Shown: positions 28,552 to 37,662, numbered from the stretch's first letter. The stretch: DNA of 64,000 bases from Ectothiorhodospira mobilis (GCF_016584115.1 NZ_NRSK01000001.1:1-64000); one strand, 5' to 3'. Translations and numbers: made by a program. The notes: generated by a model from the sequence alone, not told the origin.

Positions 28552-28818
28552 TCAGTCGTCGTCCTCCTCGTCGTCTTCGTCCTCATCCACCGCCCGGGCC
28601 GGGTGGTAGATCTCCACCCGGTCGCCTTCCTGCACAGGCTGGTCGGGCTGGCAGAAGCGTCCGAAGATGCCGATCTTCTGGATATCCAGGTCGATCTCCG
28701 GGAAACGCCCCGGCAGACCGGAACGGTGGATGGCCTCGCCGGCGGTGGTGCCTTCCGGCACCTCCACCGGGATCCAGGCCTGCCCCTGGGGGCCGCTGTA
28801 GGCGATCTCGATGTGCAT
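28552..28818 (-). CDS. rnfH: RnfH-family ubiquitin-like protein
   Basis: The ATG at 28818 follows GGGAGGGC. The 88-residue product (MHIEIAYSGPQGQ, GTTAGEAIHRSG, KIGIFGRFCQPDQPVQEGDR, VEIYHPA) matches the RnfH/UPF0125 family with a beta-grasp fold and ends in an acidic tail. It is the last gene of rnfABCDGEH, the same order as the nif-linked rnf1 cluster of Azotobacter. Its molecular role in Rnf function is not known. Confidence 0.85.
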   Translation of the reverse strand: MHIEIAYSGPQGQAWIPVEVPEGTTAGEAIHRSGLPGRFPEIDLDIQKIGIFGRFCQPDQPVQEGDRVEIYHPARAVDEDEDDEEDDD

Positions 28819-28874
28819 GCGCCCTCCCGGAATGGATGCGGTTGTGTGCATGGGAAACGTCGGGTTGATCCGGC

Positions 28875-29573
28875 TCAGGGGGTGGCCGCTGTCGCCCCCT
28901 GGGGGGCCGTGCGGGCCGACCGGCGGGCATCCAGCACCCGTTTTCCCGCCAGGATGAACCCCAGGGCCAGGAAGGCCCCGGGGGGCAGGATCATGAGCAG
29001 CAGGCCCCGGTAGTCGGGGATGAGGGTCAGTTCCATCCAGGCGAAGCCCTCCCCCAGCAGCAGGCGGGCGTCGGCGAAGAGGGTGCCCTGGCCGGGGATC
29101 TCCCGCACGGCCCCCAGCACCACCAGGATGAGGGTGAAGCCCAGGCCCATGGCCAGTCCGTCCGCCACCGCCCGGTGCACCGGCTGGCGCGAGGCAAAGG
29201 CCTCGGCGCGGCCGAGGATGGCGCAGTTGGTGACGATCAACGGGATGAACAGGCCCAGGGCCTGGTGCATCGCGTAGAGGTAGGCGTTCATCACCAGATC
29301 CACCAGGGTGACCAGGCTGGCGATGAGCAGGATGAAGACGGGGATGCGCACCTCCGGGGTGATGATCCCCCGGAAAAGGGAGACCAGCAGCCCCGAGGCC
29401 ACCAGGACGAAGGTGGTGGCCAGTCCCAGACCCAGGCCGTTGGTGGCGGTGCCGGTGACGGCCAGGAGCGGGCACAGGGCCAGCAGCTGACCCGTGACCA
29501 CGTTGTTGTCCCAGAGGCCGTCCCGGAACAGTTGGCGATAGTCCTGCAGCAGGGGGCGGATGGCGAAGGTCAT
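28875..29573 (-). CDS. rnfE: Electron transport complex subunit RnfE
   Basis: This 232-residue integral membrane subunit shows the RnfA/E signature in VTGQLLALCPLLAVTGTATN and LFIPLIVTNCAILGRAEAFA, where the conserved cysteines help place an intramembrane 2Fe-2S centre. It has about six helices. The Rnf complex couples ion flow to ferredoxin/flavodoxin reduction and in diazotrophs supplies nitrogenase with low-potential electrons. Its start overlaps the rnfG stop. Confidence 0.93.
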   Translation of the reverse strand: MTFAIRPLLQDYRQLFRDGLWDNNVVTGQLLALCPLLAVTGTATNGLGLGLATTFVLVASGLLVSLFRGIITPEVRIPVFILLIASLVTLVDLVMNAYLYAMHQALGLFIPLIVTNCAILGRAEAFASRQPVHRAVADGLAMGLGFTLILVVLGAVREIPGQGTLFADARLLLGEGFAWMELTLIPDYRGLLLMILPPGAFLALGFILAGKRVLDARRSARTAPQGATAATP

Positions 29574-30328
29574 GCGCGGGTCTCCCGGGCCGATGGGGGA
29601 TGGATGGCCGCAGCGCGGGCCTGCCAGACGGGTCCGGCCTGGCCGCTGCCTCCGCCCGGATGCCGTACGGGCGAGGCGGGCGGTTTCGTCTCCGGGGGAC
29701 GGGGGGACCTGTCCGGCTGCAGCAGGCGGTCACGATGGGCGTCGAACCAGCGCAGGCCGTCGCGCACGGCCTGCACCACGGCGCGGGGGGTGATGGTGGC
29801 CCCGGTGAACTGGTCGAAGATCCCCCCATCCTTCTCCACCGCCCACTGGGCCGGCGGCGGGTCCCCCAGGCTGCGGCCGTCGAAGCGGGTGATCCAGGGA
29901 TCCCGCTCCACCTCGATGCGGTCCCCCAGGCCGGGGGTCTCCCGGTGTTCCAGCACCCGTACCCCCAGGACCCGGCCCTGGGGATCCACCCCCAGGAGGA
30001 GGCGGATGGGGCCGGCGTAGCCCCGCCCCGTGACCCGGAAGGCCACACCGGTGATGCGTCCGCCCTGGCGGGCGCGGTAGACGAGGGTCGTACCCTCGTC
30101 GCTCTTCAGGGTGAGCCGGTCCTCTCCGGGGCGATTGTCATGCATGGCGGGGGGCAGCACCTGTTCCAGGATGCGCTGCAGTTCCGCCGCCTCCTGGCGG
30201 GCGATGGGCCCCCGGGTCTGCAGGTCGGCGATCACCAGCACGGCGCTGGCCAGCAGGGCGATGCCCCCAAGGAGGGTGGCGTGATAGCCCACGCGCCGGC
30301 GATAGCCGGGTTGGAGCAGGGTGGTCAT
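29570..30328 (-). CDS. rnfG: Electron transport complex subunit RnfG
   Basis: The 252-residue protein starts at ATG 30328, overlapping the rnfD stop. It has one N-terminal helix and a periplasmic FMN-binding domain with the covalent flavin site FTGATITPRAVV (Thr of the S/TGAT motif). The C-terminus is extended by a Pro/Arg-rich tail of about 50 residues (SPRPPETKPPASPVRHPG) beyond the usual end. Otherwise standard for RnfG. Confidence 0.92.
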   Translation of the reverse strand: MTTLLQPGYRRRVGYHATLLGGIALLASAVLVIADLQTRGPIARQEAAELQRILEQVLPPAMHDNRPGEDRLTLKSDEGTTLVYRARQGGRITGVAFRVTGRGYAGPIRLLLGVDPQGRVLGVRVLEHRETPGLGDRIEVERDPWITRFDGRSLGDPPPAQWAVEKDGGIFDQFTGATITPRAVVQAVRDGLRWFDAHRDRLLQPDRSPRPPETKPPASPVRHPGGGSGQAGPVWQARAAAIHPPSARETRA

Positions 30329-31425
30329 GGGCGTCTCCCGGCGCCGTCGGGCGCCGTTTGCGTGGGCTCCAGAGGCCGGCCGCGGCGGGTGCGGCCGAAG
30401 GTCCGGGGGCGCAGGTAATGGTCGATGAGGGGGGTCATGGCGTTCATCAGCAGGATGGCGAAGGCGATCCCCTCGGGATAACCGCCCCAGGTGCGGATGA
30501 CGAACACCAAAAGGCCGCAGCCGGCCCCGAACAGCAGCCGCCCCGCCCGGGTGGCGGGGGAGGTGACCGGGTCGGTGGCGATGAAGAAGGCCGCCAGCAG
30601 CACCCCGCCGGAGCTCAGGTGCAGGCCCGGGCCGGCGTGGCACTCGGGGTCCACCAGCATGAAGGCCGTGGCCAGCAGGGCCAGGGTCCCCAGGAGGGCC
30701 AGGGGGATCTCCCAGGGGATGATCCGGCGGGCCAGGAGCACCATGCCACCCGCCAGCAGGAGCAGGGCGGAACCCTCCCCCAGGCTGGCGGGGATCCAGC
30801 CCAGGGCCTGGTGCAGGGGGTCATAGACCCCTTCCAGGCTCCGGGACAGCCCCAGGTCCTGGCTGAGCCCGGTCTGGGCCTGGCCCAGCACCGTGGCCCC
30901 GGTGAGGGCATCGGGCACCGGGGCGCCGGCGAAGGTGATGGCCACTCCCTCCAGGAATCCGGGGGCCCCGGGGGTGAACAGGGGCTGGGGGATCACCCAG
31001 GTGGTCATCTCCAGAGGGAAGGAGATGAGCAGCGCCACCCGCGCCAGCATGGCCGGATTGAACAGGTTCTGCCCCAGGCCGCCGAAGACATGCTTGCCCA
31101 CCACCAGGGCAAAGCCCGCCCCCAGCACCCCGATCCACCAGGGGGACCAGGGGGGCAGGGTCAGGGCCAGCAGCAGACCGGTGACCAGGGCCGAGCCGTC
31201 GCTGAGGGCGGGGCGCAGGGGCCGCCGGGCCAGCTTAAGGCACACGGCCTCGAAGGCCAGGGCCGAGGTCACGGTCACCAGCAGCAGGTTCAGGGCCGGC
31301 CAGCCGAACAGGTAGATGCCGAAGGCCGTGGCCGGCAACAGGGCCAGGGCCACCCAGGTCATGTCCGTGGCGATGCCACCGGGGGCATGGGTGTGGGGGC
31401 CGCTGACGGGGGTTGGGGTGGTCAT
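30325..31425 (-). CDS. rnfD: Electron transport complex subunit RnfD
   Basis: The 366-residue membrane protein belongs to the RnfD/NqrB family. It has about nine helices, GKHVFGGLGQNLFNPAMLAR and the flavinylation motif DALTGATVLGQ, whose Thr carries covalent FMN. It follows rnfC after 3 bases and overlaps rnfG by 4. Confidence 0.94.
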   Translation of the reverse strand: MTTPTPVSGPHTHAPGGIATDMTWVALALLPATAFGIYLFGWPALNLLLVTVTSALAFEAVCLKLARRPLRPALSDGSALVTGLLLALTLPPWSPWWIGVLGAGFALVVGKHVFGGLGQNLFNPAMLARVALLISFPLEMTTWVIPQPLFTPGAPGFLEGVAITFAGAPVPDALTGATVLGQAQTGLSQDLGLSRSLEGVYDPLHQALGWIPASLGEGSALLLLAGGMVLLARRIIPWEIPLALLGTLALLATAFMLVDPECHAGPGLHLSSGGVLLAAFFIATDPVTSPATRAGRLLFGAGCGLLVFVIRTWGGYPEGIAFAILLMNAMTPLIDHYLRPRTFGRTRRGRPLEPTQTAPDGAGRRP

Positions 31426-31428
31426 GGG

Positions 31429-32922
31429 TCAGGCCTCCGTCTCGTGCTCTTTGCCGGCGGTCTTGCGCTGACGCCGGGCGGCCCGCTCCGCCTTGCGCTG
31501 CGCCGCCGCCTCGGCCTTGGCCCGGGCCTCCGCCTCCTGGCGCTCCCGGCGGCGCTGGGCCAGGCGGCGGATGCGTTCCTGGTGCTGGCCCTGCTCGCGC
31601 CGATCCGCCAGCGCCCCCCGGGCGTGCTGAAAGTACTGCACCAGGGGCAGATGGGCCGGGCAGACGTAGGCACAGGCGCCGCAGGCCACGCAGTCGGCCA
31701 GTCCCCGTTCCGCCGCCCCGTCCAGGTCCCCCGCGCGGATGCGGGACGCCATCTCCAGGGGGGTGAGGCCGCTGGGGCAGGCGGCCACACAGCGGCCGCA
31801 GCGGATGCAGGGGCCGGGATCGGCGCTGCGGGTCTCCGCCGCGGTGAGGGCGATGACGCCGTTGCTGCCCTTGACCACGGGCACCCGGGCGTGGGGGATC
31901 ACCTGCCCCATCATGGGTCCGCCCATGAGCAGGCGTGCCGGGGCCATGGAGGCGCCGCCGCAGTGGTCCAGCAGGTCCTGCACCCGGGCCCCCAGGGGCA
32001 CCTCCAGGTTGGCGGGCCGGGCGACGGCGCCGCCGCCCACGGTGACGATGCGCGACACCAGCGGCTGGTGATGGCGCACGGCCCGGTGCACGGCCCGGGC
32101 GGTGGCCACGTTGTGCACCATTACCCCCACATCGGCCCCGAGCTGGCCAGCGGGGATCTCCCGCCCCGTGACCGCCCGGATGATGTGCCGTTCCGACCCC
32201 ATGGGATAGCGGGTGGGCACCGCCACCGCCTGGATGGCGTCGGCCACGTAGAGGCGCTCCCGCAGGGCCGCCAGGGCTTCGGGCTTGTTGTCCTCCACGA
32301 CGATGAGGGTGCGCTCGGCCCCCAGGGCCTGGCGCAGGATGCGGGCCCCGTCGATGATCTCCCCCGGGTGCTCGCGCATGAGGCGGTCGTCGCAGCTGAG
32401 ATAGGGCTCGCACTCGGAACCGTTGAGGATCAGGGTGTCGATGGCATGCCGGGTCCCCAGGTTCAGCTTCACCGCCGCCGGGAAGGTGGCCCCGCCCATG
32501 CCCACCACCCCGGCGGCGGCCACCCGCCGGGCGATCTCCTCCCGGGAGAGGCTCAGGGCATGGTCCGGTTCCGGCAGGTCCACCCAGCGGTCGGCCCCGT
32601 CCGGGGCGATCACCAGGGTCAGCAACGGCAGGCCGCTGGGATGGGGGGCCGGATGGGGTTCGATGGCCAGCACCTGGCCGGAGGTGGAGGCGTGCACCGC
32701 CGCGGACACGGCGCCGTCTCCGGCGGCCACCACCTGGCCCTTGAGCACCCGGTCCCCGGCGGCCACCAACGGCCGCGCCGGGGCGCCGATGTGCTGCTGC
32801 ACCGGCAGGTAGAGCCGCCGGGGCAGGGGCAGGGGCTCGATGGCCAGGTTCCGGGTGGTCTGCTTTCGCGGCTGCGGATGGACGCCGCCGCGAAAGCTCA
32901 GGGTGCGGGGAAAGGACCACAT
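31429..32922 (-). CDS. rnfC: Electron transport complex subunit RnfC
   Basis: RnfC is the peripheral NADH- and ferredoxin-facing subunit. The product shows the NuoF-like Rossmann segment (AAAGVVGMGGATFPAAVKL), an SLBB region, and two 4Fe-4S motifs (CIRCGRCVAACP and CVACGACAYVCP). A Lys/Arg/Ala-rich coiled tail follows (RRERQEAEARAKAEAAAQRK), as in many RnfC. ATG 32922 was chosen because GAGG lies eight bases before it. ATG 32928 and GTG 32931 are in frame but crowd that site. Confidence 0.93.
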   Translation of the reverse strand: MWSFPRTLSFRGGVHPQPRKQTTRNLAIEPLPLPRRLYLPVQQHIGAPARPLVAAGDRVLKGQVVAAGDGAVSAAVHASTSGQVLAIEPHPAPHPSGLPLLTLVIAPDGADRWVDLPEPDHALSLSREEIARRVAAAGVVGMGGATFPAAVKLNLGTRHAIDTLILNGSECEPYLSCDDRLMREHPGEIIDGARILRQALGAERTLIVVEDNKPEALAALRERLYVADAIQAVAVPTRYPMGSERHIIRAVTGREIPAGQLGADVGVMVHNVATARAVHRAVRHHQPLVSRIVTVGGGAVARPANLEVPLGARVQDLLDHCGGASMAPARLLMGGPMMGQVIPHARVPVVKGSNGVIALTAAETRSADPGPCIRCGRCVAACPSGLTPLEMASRIRAGDLDGAAERGLADCVACGACAYVCPAHLPLVQYFQHARGALADRREQGQHQERIRRLAQRRRERQEAEARAKAEAAAQRKAERAARRQRKTAGKEHETEA

Positions 32923-32932
32923 GGGCATCACC

Positions 32933-33463
32933 TCAATGGGTCTCGGGCAGGGGCCAGCGCCAGCCCTGCAGGCTGGGGGCCGGGGGCTTCAGGGTGATGC
33001 CCTGCAACGGGCACACCGCCACGCACTGGCCGCAGCCGTTGCAGGCCTCGGGGAAGACGGCATGCATCTGGCGGCTGGCGCCGACGATGGCATCGGTGGG
33101 GCAGACCTTGAAACAGCGGGTGCAGCCGTTGCAGCGCTCCGGGTCGATATGGGCGAAGACCGGCCCGGCGTCCGCCTCCATGGCGGAGAGATCGGCCTGG
33201 ACGTTCAGTTTCTCCGCCAGCTGCCGCGCCAGTTCCCGTCCCCCGGGGGGGCACAGGGTCACCGGGGCCTCTCCCCGGGCCAGGGCCTGGGCGGCGGCGA
33301 CGCAGCCGGGCAGGCCGCACTGGCCGCAGTTGGTCCCCGGCAGCAGGGCCTCGATCTCCCCGGTGATGGGATCCTCCTCCACCTTCAGATAGCGTCCGGC
33401 CATGCCCAGGGCGTAGCCCAGGGCGAGTCCGAGAAGGGTGAGCACGGGGATGGCGGCATACAT
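32933..33463 (-). CDS. rnfB: Electron transport complex subunit RnfB
   Basis: The ATG at 33463 follows GGGGAGG. The 176-residue protein has an N-terminal helix, the 4Fe-4S motif of the Fe-S domain (LLPGTNCGQCGLPGCVAAA), and a double ferredoxin fold (CNGCTRCFKVCP and CNGCGQCVAVCP). RnfB is the ferredoxin-interacting subunit. It sits 16 bases from rnfA and 10 bases from rnfC. Confidence 0.94.
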   Translation of the reverse strand: MYAAIPVLTLLGLALGYALGMAGRYLKVEEDPITGEIEALLPGTNCGQCGLPGCVAAAQALARGEAPVTLCPPGGRELARQLAEKLNVQADLSAMEADAGPVFAHIDPERCNGCTRCFKVCPTDAIVGASRQMHAVFPEACNGCGQCVAVCPLQGITLKPPAPSLQGWRWPLPETH

Positions 33464-33479
33464 TGATCGGATCCTCCCC

Positions 33480-34061
33480 TTACGCGAAGTCGAGCCCGGC
33501 AAACCCCAGAAAGCCCAGGGACAGGAGGCCGGCGACGATGAAACCGATGGGCGCCCCGGCAAAGGCGGCGGGCACCTGGCTCACCGCCAGGCGTTCCCGC
33601 AGGGCGGCGAAGACCACCATCACCAGGGTGAACCCCAGGGCCGAGCCGAAACCAAAGCCCAGGCTGTGCAGGAAGCCGTGGTGCTCCTGGACACTGAGCA
33701 GGGCCACCCCCAGCACGGCGCAGTTGGTGGTGATCAGCGGCAGGAAGATCCCCAAGACCCGGTGCAGCGGGGTGCTCAGGCGGCGGATGACCATCTCGGT
33801 GAACTGCACCACGGCGGCGATCACCAGGATGAAGGAGAGGATGCGCAGGAACTCCAGCCCCAGGGGGGCCAGCACGGCATGTTCCAGGACCCAGCCGGCG
33901 GCCGAGGCCAGGGTGAGGACGAAGGTGGTGGCCAGCCCCATGCTCAGGGCGGTGTCCAGCTTGTTGGACACCCCCATGAAGGGGCACAGCCCCAGGAACT
34001 GCACCAGCACCACGTTGTTCACCAGGGCCGCCCCCAGCAACAGCAACAGGAATTCGGACAC
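33480..34061 (-). CDS. rnfA: Electron transport complex subunit RnfA
   Basis: Translation starts at GTG 34061, behind GGGAGGTG. The resulting 193 residues match the usual RnfA length exactly. The upstream 32-codon extension of the open frame runs through the promoter and was rejected. The signatures [31 protein letters not shown] and [16 protein letters not shown] are all present. It is the first gene of the rnf operon. Confidence 0.94.
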   Translation of the reverse strand: MSEFLLLLLGAALVNNVVLVQFLGLCPFMGVSNKLDTALSMGLATTFVLTLASAAGWVLEHAVLAPLGLEFLRILSFILVIAAVVQFTEMVIRRLSTPLHRVLGIFLPLITTNCAVLGVALLSVQEHHGFLHSLGFGFGSALGFTLVMVVFAALRERLAVSQVPAAFAGAPIGFIVAGLLSLGFLGFAGLDFA

Positions 34062-34093
34062 GCCTTCACCTCCCTCGGATTGCTGGGGGAATT

Positions 34094-34108
34094 GCATCTT
34101 GCGTGCCA
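34094..34108 (-). promoter_or_regulatory. Sigma-54 -24/-12 promoter of rnfABCDGEH
   Basis: Read on the minus strand, TGGCACGCAAGATGC has the full -24 element TGGCACG and GC at -12 with the required GG-N10-GC spacing; only one T of TTGC differs. The -12 element lies about 33 bases ahead of the rnfA GTG, leaving room for the ribosome site. Confidence 0.82.
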
Positions 34109-34185
34109 GACGGGCGCCGATGGCCGGGAATCCCGTTCCCCGGGGGCTGCGGGCCAAAATGCACCGGTGTGGTGCGCTCCGGGGG

Positions 34186-34201
34186 TGTATGGATCACGAC
34201 A
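34186..34201. promoter_or_regulatory. NifA upstream activator site (TGT-N10-ACA), rnf side
   Basis: TGT and ACA are separated by exactly ten bases (ATGGATCACG), matching the NifA enhancer consensus. It stands about 80 bases upstream of the rnfA -24 element and about 140 from the nifL-side element. Confidence 0.72.
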
Positions 34202-34224
34202 GGGCGGGGGCCTGGCGGTGGGGA

Positions 34225-34240
34225 TGTACGAAAGTGCACA
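34225..34240. promoter_or_regulatory. NifA upstream activator site (TGT-N10-ACA), nifL side
   Basis: TGT-ACGAAAGTGC-ACA again has the exact ten-base spacing. It lies 39 bases from the first site and about 100 bases from the candidate nifL sigma-54 promoter, within the normal enhancer range for both promoters. Confidence 0.72.
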
Positions 34241-34338
34241 AAAACGCCCCCTTGCATTCCTCGGACGGGCGGGCGGACCCGCCCCCATCCGTCCCCATCG
34301 CCCGTTCCCATCGGCAGGGCGGTGGCATCCCGGAAAAA

Positions 34339-34354
34339 AGGACCGATTTTTGCA
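34339..34354 (+). promoter_or_regulatory. Candidate sigma-54 promoter of nifLA
   Basis: AGGACCGATTTTTGCA keeps GG-N10-GC spacing and a perfect TTGC with trailing A, but its -24 half departs from TGGCAC at three positions. The nifL ATG follows 36 bases later. Confidence 0.55.
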
Positions 34355-34389
34355 AGAGCTTCTCCGGAGCCCCTTCAGATGAAGCCCCC

Positions 34390-35928
34390 ATGCCCCGCAG
34401 CGATCCCCCCTTTGGCGCCGAAGACGATGTCCCCCTGCCGCCACGACTGTTCTACGAAGCGGTGGAGCAGTCCTCCATGGCCATCTCCATCACCGATGAC
34501 CGGGCCCGGATCCTGTACGCCAACCCGGCCTTCACCCGGGTCACCGGCTACCCTGCCGGGGAGGTCATCGGCCGCAACGCATCCATCCTCTCCGACCGGC
34601 ATACCCCGGCCCTGGTGTACGAGACCCTCTGGGGCCGTCTGCGCCAGCTGCAGCCCTGGACCGGACGCCTGGTGAACCGGCGCCGGGACGGCAGCCGTTA
34701 CCTGGCGGAGCTGAGCATCGCCCCGGTGCTGGATGCCTCGGGCCGGCTCAGCCATTACCTGGGCATGCACCGGGACATCACCGGGATGCACCGCCTGGAA
34801 CAGCAGGTGCATAACCAGAAGGCCCTGATCGAATCGGTGGTGGATGCCGAGCCGGTGGCCATCGCCCTGCTGGATGCCAACGGGGGGGTGGTGCTGGACA
34901 ACCAGGAATACAAGAAGCTGGCCGGGGACCTGCGCGGCCGGGAACCGGCGCAGATGCTCCTGGAGGGCGTCCACGGAGCCGAAGGGGTCGGGGCGGTCAT
35001 GGGCGGTGGGGGCGGTTTTTCGGATCGGGAGGTGCGTATCGACCCCGGTGGCGGCCGCGGGGCCCGCTGGTTCTCCTGCTCCGGCACCTGGATCACCGAG
35101 CAGGACGCGGCGGCGGACGCCTTCTTCGCCCCCCGCCGGGTGTCCTATCTCCTGCTGATGGCCAAGGAAGTGACCACCCTGCGCCGGCGCGAGGAGGAGA
35201 TGCGGATCAACGCCCTGCGCGCCCTCACCGCCGAGAGCGAGCGGGTGGAGGGCATGCGCGAGACCCTGGAGGCGGCCGCCTACCGCATGCAGGAGCCGGT
35301 GAACCTGATCCAGGCCGCCGTGCAGTTGCTGCAGCGGCGCGGGGGGGAGGGTCCGGACGAGGCCCTGATGCGGGTTTTGAACGATGCCCTGGAATCCGGC
35401 CGGCAGGCCCTCCAGACCCTGGAGAACTGCATCCCGGAGCGGCGCGAGGGACCGGCGGCCCCGGTGAATCTCAATGCCGTGCTGCGGGAGGTGCTGGGGC
35501 TGTTCACCCAGCGCCTGCTGGCGGCCGGGGTGGTGGTGGAATGGGACCCGGCCCCGGTGCTGCCGCCGGTACTGGGCCATGAGGCGTCCCTGCGGGGGCT
35601 GTTCAAGCAGCTGCTGGACAACGCCCTGGATGCCCTGGAATCCGGCGGCGACCGCCGCGAACTCCACCTCCGCACCCGCGCCCGGGAGGATGCCGTGCAG
35701 GTGGAGATCCGGGACACGGGGCCCGGCATCCCCGAGGCCCTGCGCCTGCGGGTCTTCGAGCCCTTCTTCAGCACCAAGGGACGCAGCGGCGACGGGGCGG
35801 GCATGGGCCTGCCCATGGTGCAGGAGGTGGTGAACCGGCATGCCGGGCTCGTGGCCATCGACCCCGCCCCGCCCCCGGGCTGCTGTGTACGTCTGCAGTT
35901 CCCCGTGCAGCCCGCCGAGGCCGGCTGA
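34390..35928 (+). CDS. nifL: Nitrogen fixation regulatory flavoprotein NifL
   Basis: This 512-residue protein has two N-terminal PAS domains: PAS1 about 25-145 (SMAISITDDRARILYANPAF, the FAD/redox sensor) and PAS2 about 150-270. A central helical domain (RMQEPVNLIQAAVQLLQRRG) and a C-terminal ATP-binding domain (LFKQLLDNALDALE, IRDTGPGIPE, GAGMGLPMVQEVVN) follow. NifL binds and inhibits NifA when oxygen or fixed nitrogen is present. The usual kinase histidine is not evident in the central domain, in keeping with NifL not acting by phosphotransfer. It is divergent from rnfA and 59 bases ahead of nifA. No good ribosome site precedes ATG 34390, so the exact start is uncertain. Confidence 0.93.
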   Translation: MPRSDPPFGAEDDVPLPPRLFYEAVEQSSMAISITDDRARILYANPAFTRVTGYPAGEVIGRNASILSDRHTPALVYETLWGRLRQLQPWTGRLVNRRRDGSRYLAELSIAPVLDASGRLSHYLGMHRDITGMHRLEQQVHNQKALIESVVDAEPVAIALLDANGGVVLDNQEYKKLAGDLRGREPAQMLLEGVHGAEGVGAVMGGGGGFSDREVRIDPGGGRGARWFSCSGTWITEQDAAADAFFAPRRVSYLLLMAKEVTTLRRREEEMRINALRALTAESERVEGMRETLEAAAYRMQEPVNLIQAAVQLLQRRGGEGPDEALMRVLNDALESGRQALQTLENCIPERREGPAAPVNLNAVLREVLGLFTQRLLAAGVVVEWDPAPVLPPVLGHEASLRGLFKQLLDNALDALESGGDRRELHLRTRAREDAVQVEIRDTGPGIPEALRLRVFEPFFSTKGRSGDGAGMGLPMVQEVVNRHAGLVAIDPAPPPGCCVRLQFPVQPAEAG

Positions 35929-35987
35929 GCGCCACCGCGCCCGGCGGAATCCCTTTTCACGGAACTCATGGTGAACCCATCCCAGCG

Positions 35988-37535
35988 ATGCAAGACATGG
36001 CCGATCCCCAGTCCGAACTGAGCCGCATCCATCTGGACACCCTCTACCAGGTGAGTCAGGTCCTGAGCGCCTCCCAGGGCCTGCGGGAGATCCTGGAGGG
36101 GGTCCTGCGGGTGCTCCACGAGGCCTCGGGCATGCACCGGGGCATGGTCTCCCTGCTGGACCCGGCAAGCGGCGAACTCATGGTGGGGGCCGCCCACGAC
36201 GGGGTCCCCGAGCGGTTGCAGAAGGTGCGCTACCGGCCCGGCGAGGGGGTCCTGGGGGCCATCCTGGCGCAGCCGGAGACGGTGGTGGTGCGGCGCATCG
36301 CCGACGAACCCCGCTTTCTGGATCGCACCGGCCTCTATGCCCCGGAACTGCCCTTCATCGGCGTGCCCATCCGCGCCGGGGACGAGCACCCCGTGGGGGT
36401 GCTGGCGGCCCAGCCCGCCCGGGCCGATGAGGCCCTGCTGGGGGAGCGGGCCCGGTTTTTGGAGATGGTGGCCAACCTGCTGGCCCAGAGCGTGCGCCGG
36501 GCCTGGGAGGTGGAGCAGGAGCGCCGCGCCCTCACCGACGAGCGGGACCGCCTGCGCCGGGAGGTGCGCGGTGGCTATCACCTGGACAATGTGGCCGGAC
36601 ACTCCCGGGCCATGCGCCGGGTCTTCGACCAGGTGCGCCAGGTGGCCAAGTGGCACACCACGGTGCTCATCCGCGGGGAGACGGGCACCGGCAAGGAGCT
36701 CATCGCCCACGCCATCCACTACAACTCCTCCCGGGCCCAGGCCCCCTTCATCAAGCTCAACTGCGCGGCCCTGCCGGACAACCTGCTGGAGAGCGAACTC
36801 TTCGGCCACGAGAAGGGGGCCTTCACCGGCGCCGTGGCACAGCGCAAGGGGCGTTTCGAGCAGGCCGACGGCGGCACCCTGTTCCTGGATGAGATCGGCG
36901 AGATCTCTCCGGCCTTTCAGGTGAAGCTGTTGCGGGTGCTGCAGGAGGGGGAGTTCGAGCGGGTGGGGGGCAACCGCACCCTGAACGTGGACGTGCGCGT
37001 CATCGCCGCCACCCATCGCCACCTGGAGGAGGCGGTGGAGCGGGGGGACTTTCGTGAGGACCTGTACTACCGGCTGAACGTCATGCCCATCCAGATCCCG
37101 GCCCTGCGCCACCGCAGCGAGGACATCCCTGATCTGGCCCGGTTCCTGGTGGAGAAGCTGGCCCGGGCCCAGGGACGCCCCCTGGAGATCACCGACAGCG
37201 CCATCCGCACCCTCATGCGCCACGATTGGCCGGGGAACGTGCGCGAGCTGGAGAACTGCCTGGAGCGGGCCGCCATCATGAGCGAGACGGGGAGCATCGA
37301 CCTGGATGCCATCCATCTCACCGGGCTGGAGGAGCGCCTGCCCCTGGGGCGGCGACAGGAGCCGGAGACGCGGGTGGACCTGGACGATCCGGCCCTGGAC
37401 GAGCGGGAGCGGGTGATCGCCGCCCTGGAACAGGCCGGGTGGGTGCAGGCCAAGGCCGCCCGCCTGCTGGGCATGACGCCGCGGCAGATCGCCTACCGTA
37501 TCCAGACCCTGAAGATCCACGTGCGCCAGTTCTGA
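35988..37535 (+). CDS. nifA: Nif-specific sigma-54 activator NifA
   Basis: The 515-residue enhancer-binding protein has a GAF domain (about 20-180), an AAA+ domain (about 205-440) with Walker A ([17 protein letters not shown]), the sigma-54 contact loop [15 protein letters not shown], Walker B ([11 protein letters not shown]), and a C-terminal Fis-type helix-turn-helix ([19 protein letters not shown]). The interdomain cysteine cluster of oxygen-sensitive rhizobial NifA is absent, so control should depend on NifL. It is paired with nifL and followed by two sites of its own recognition sequence. Confidence 0.95.
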   Translation: MQDMADPQSELSRIHLDTLYQVSQVLSASQGLREILEGVLRVLHEASGMHRGMVSLLDPASGELMVGAAHDGVPERLQKVRYRPGEGVLGAILAQPETVVVRRIADEPRFLDRTGLYAPELPFIGVPIRAGDEHPVGVLAAQPARADEALLGERARFLEMVANLLAQSVRRAWEVEQERRALTDERDRLRREVRGGYHLDNVAGHSRAMRRVFDQVRQVAKWHTTVLIRGETGTGKELIAHAIHYNSSRAQAPFIKLNCAALPDNLLESELFGHEKGAFTGAVAQRKGRFEQADGGTLFLDEIGEISPAFQVKLLRVLQEGEFERVGGNRTLNVDVRVIAATHRHLEEAVERGDFREDLYYRLNVMPIQIPALRHRSEDIPDLARFLVEKLARAQGRPLEITDSAIRTLMRHDWPGNVRELENCLERAAIMSETGSIDLDAIHLTGLEERLPLGRRQEPETRVDLDDPALDERERVIAALEQAGWVQAKAARLLGMTPRQIAYRIQTLKIHVRQF

Positions 37536-37543
37536 GGCGGCTC

Positions 37544-37559
37544 TGTCCCCTTCGCCACA
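37544..37559. promoter_or_regulatory. NifA upstream activator site 1 before nifB
   Basis: TGT-CCCCTTCGCC-ACA matches the enhancer consensus and starts 8 bases after the nifA stop codon. It is about 90 bases upstream of the nifB -24 element. Confidence 0.68.
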
Positions 37560-37575
37560 GGGCGGGTCACGGGGG

Positions 37576-37591
37576 TGTCGCATCCCCCACA
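37576..37591. promoter_or_regulatory. NifA upstream activator site 2 before nifB
   Basis: TGT-CGCATCCCCC-ACA lies exactly 32 bases, about three helical turns, after the first site, so two NifA dimers would bind on the same DNA face. Confidence 0.72.
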
Positions 37592-37646
37592 CGGAGGGGG
37601 AGGGGGATAATCCTTCAGAAACAACAGGATGCAGGTCCACGTGCGC

Positions 37647-37662
37647 TGGCATGAGGATTGCA
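37647..37662 (+). promoter_or_regulatory. Sigma-54 promoter of nifB
   Basis: TGGCATGAGGATTGCA has an intact TGGCA, TTGC and GG-N10-GC spacing. The nifB ATG lies about 64 bases downstream of the -12 GC. Confidence 0.85.

Noticed and set aside
30358-32997. 879-codon open frame antisense to rnfC and rnfD
   Set aside because: It is Gly/Gln/His-rich without domains and is opposite two certain genes.
33463-34389. Upstream extension of the nifL frame through the rnfA region
   Set aside because: It crosses the rnfA gene and the promoters. NifL homology begins only after 34390.
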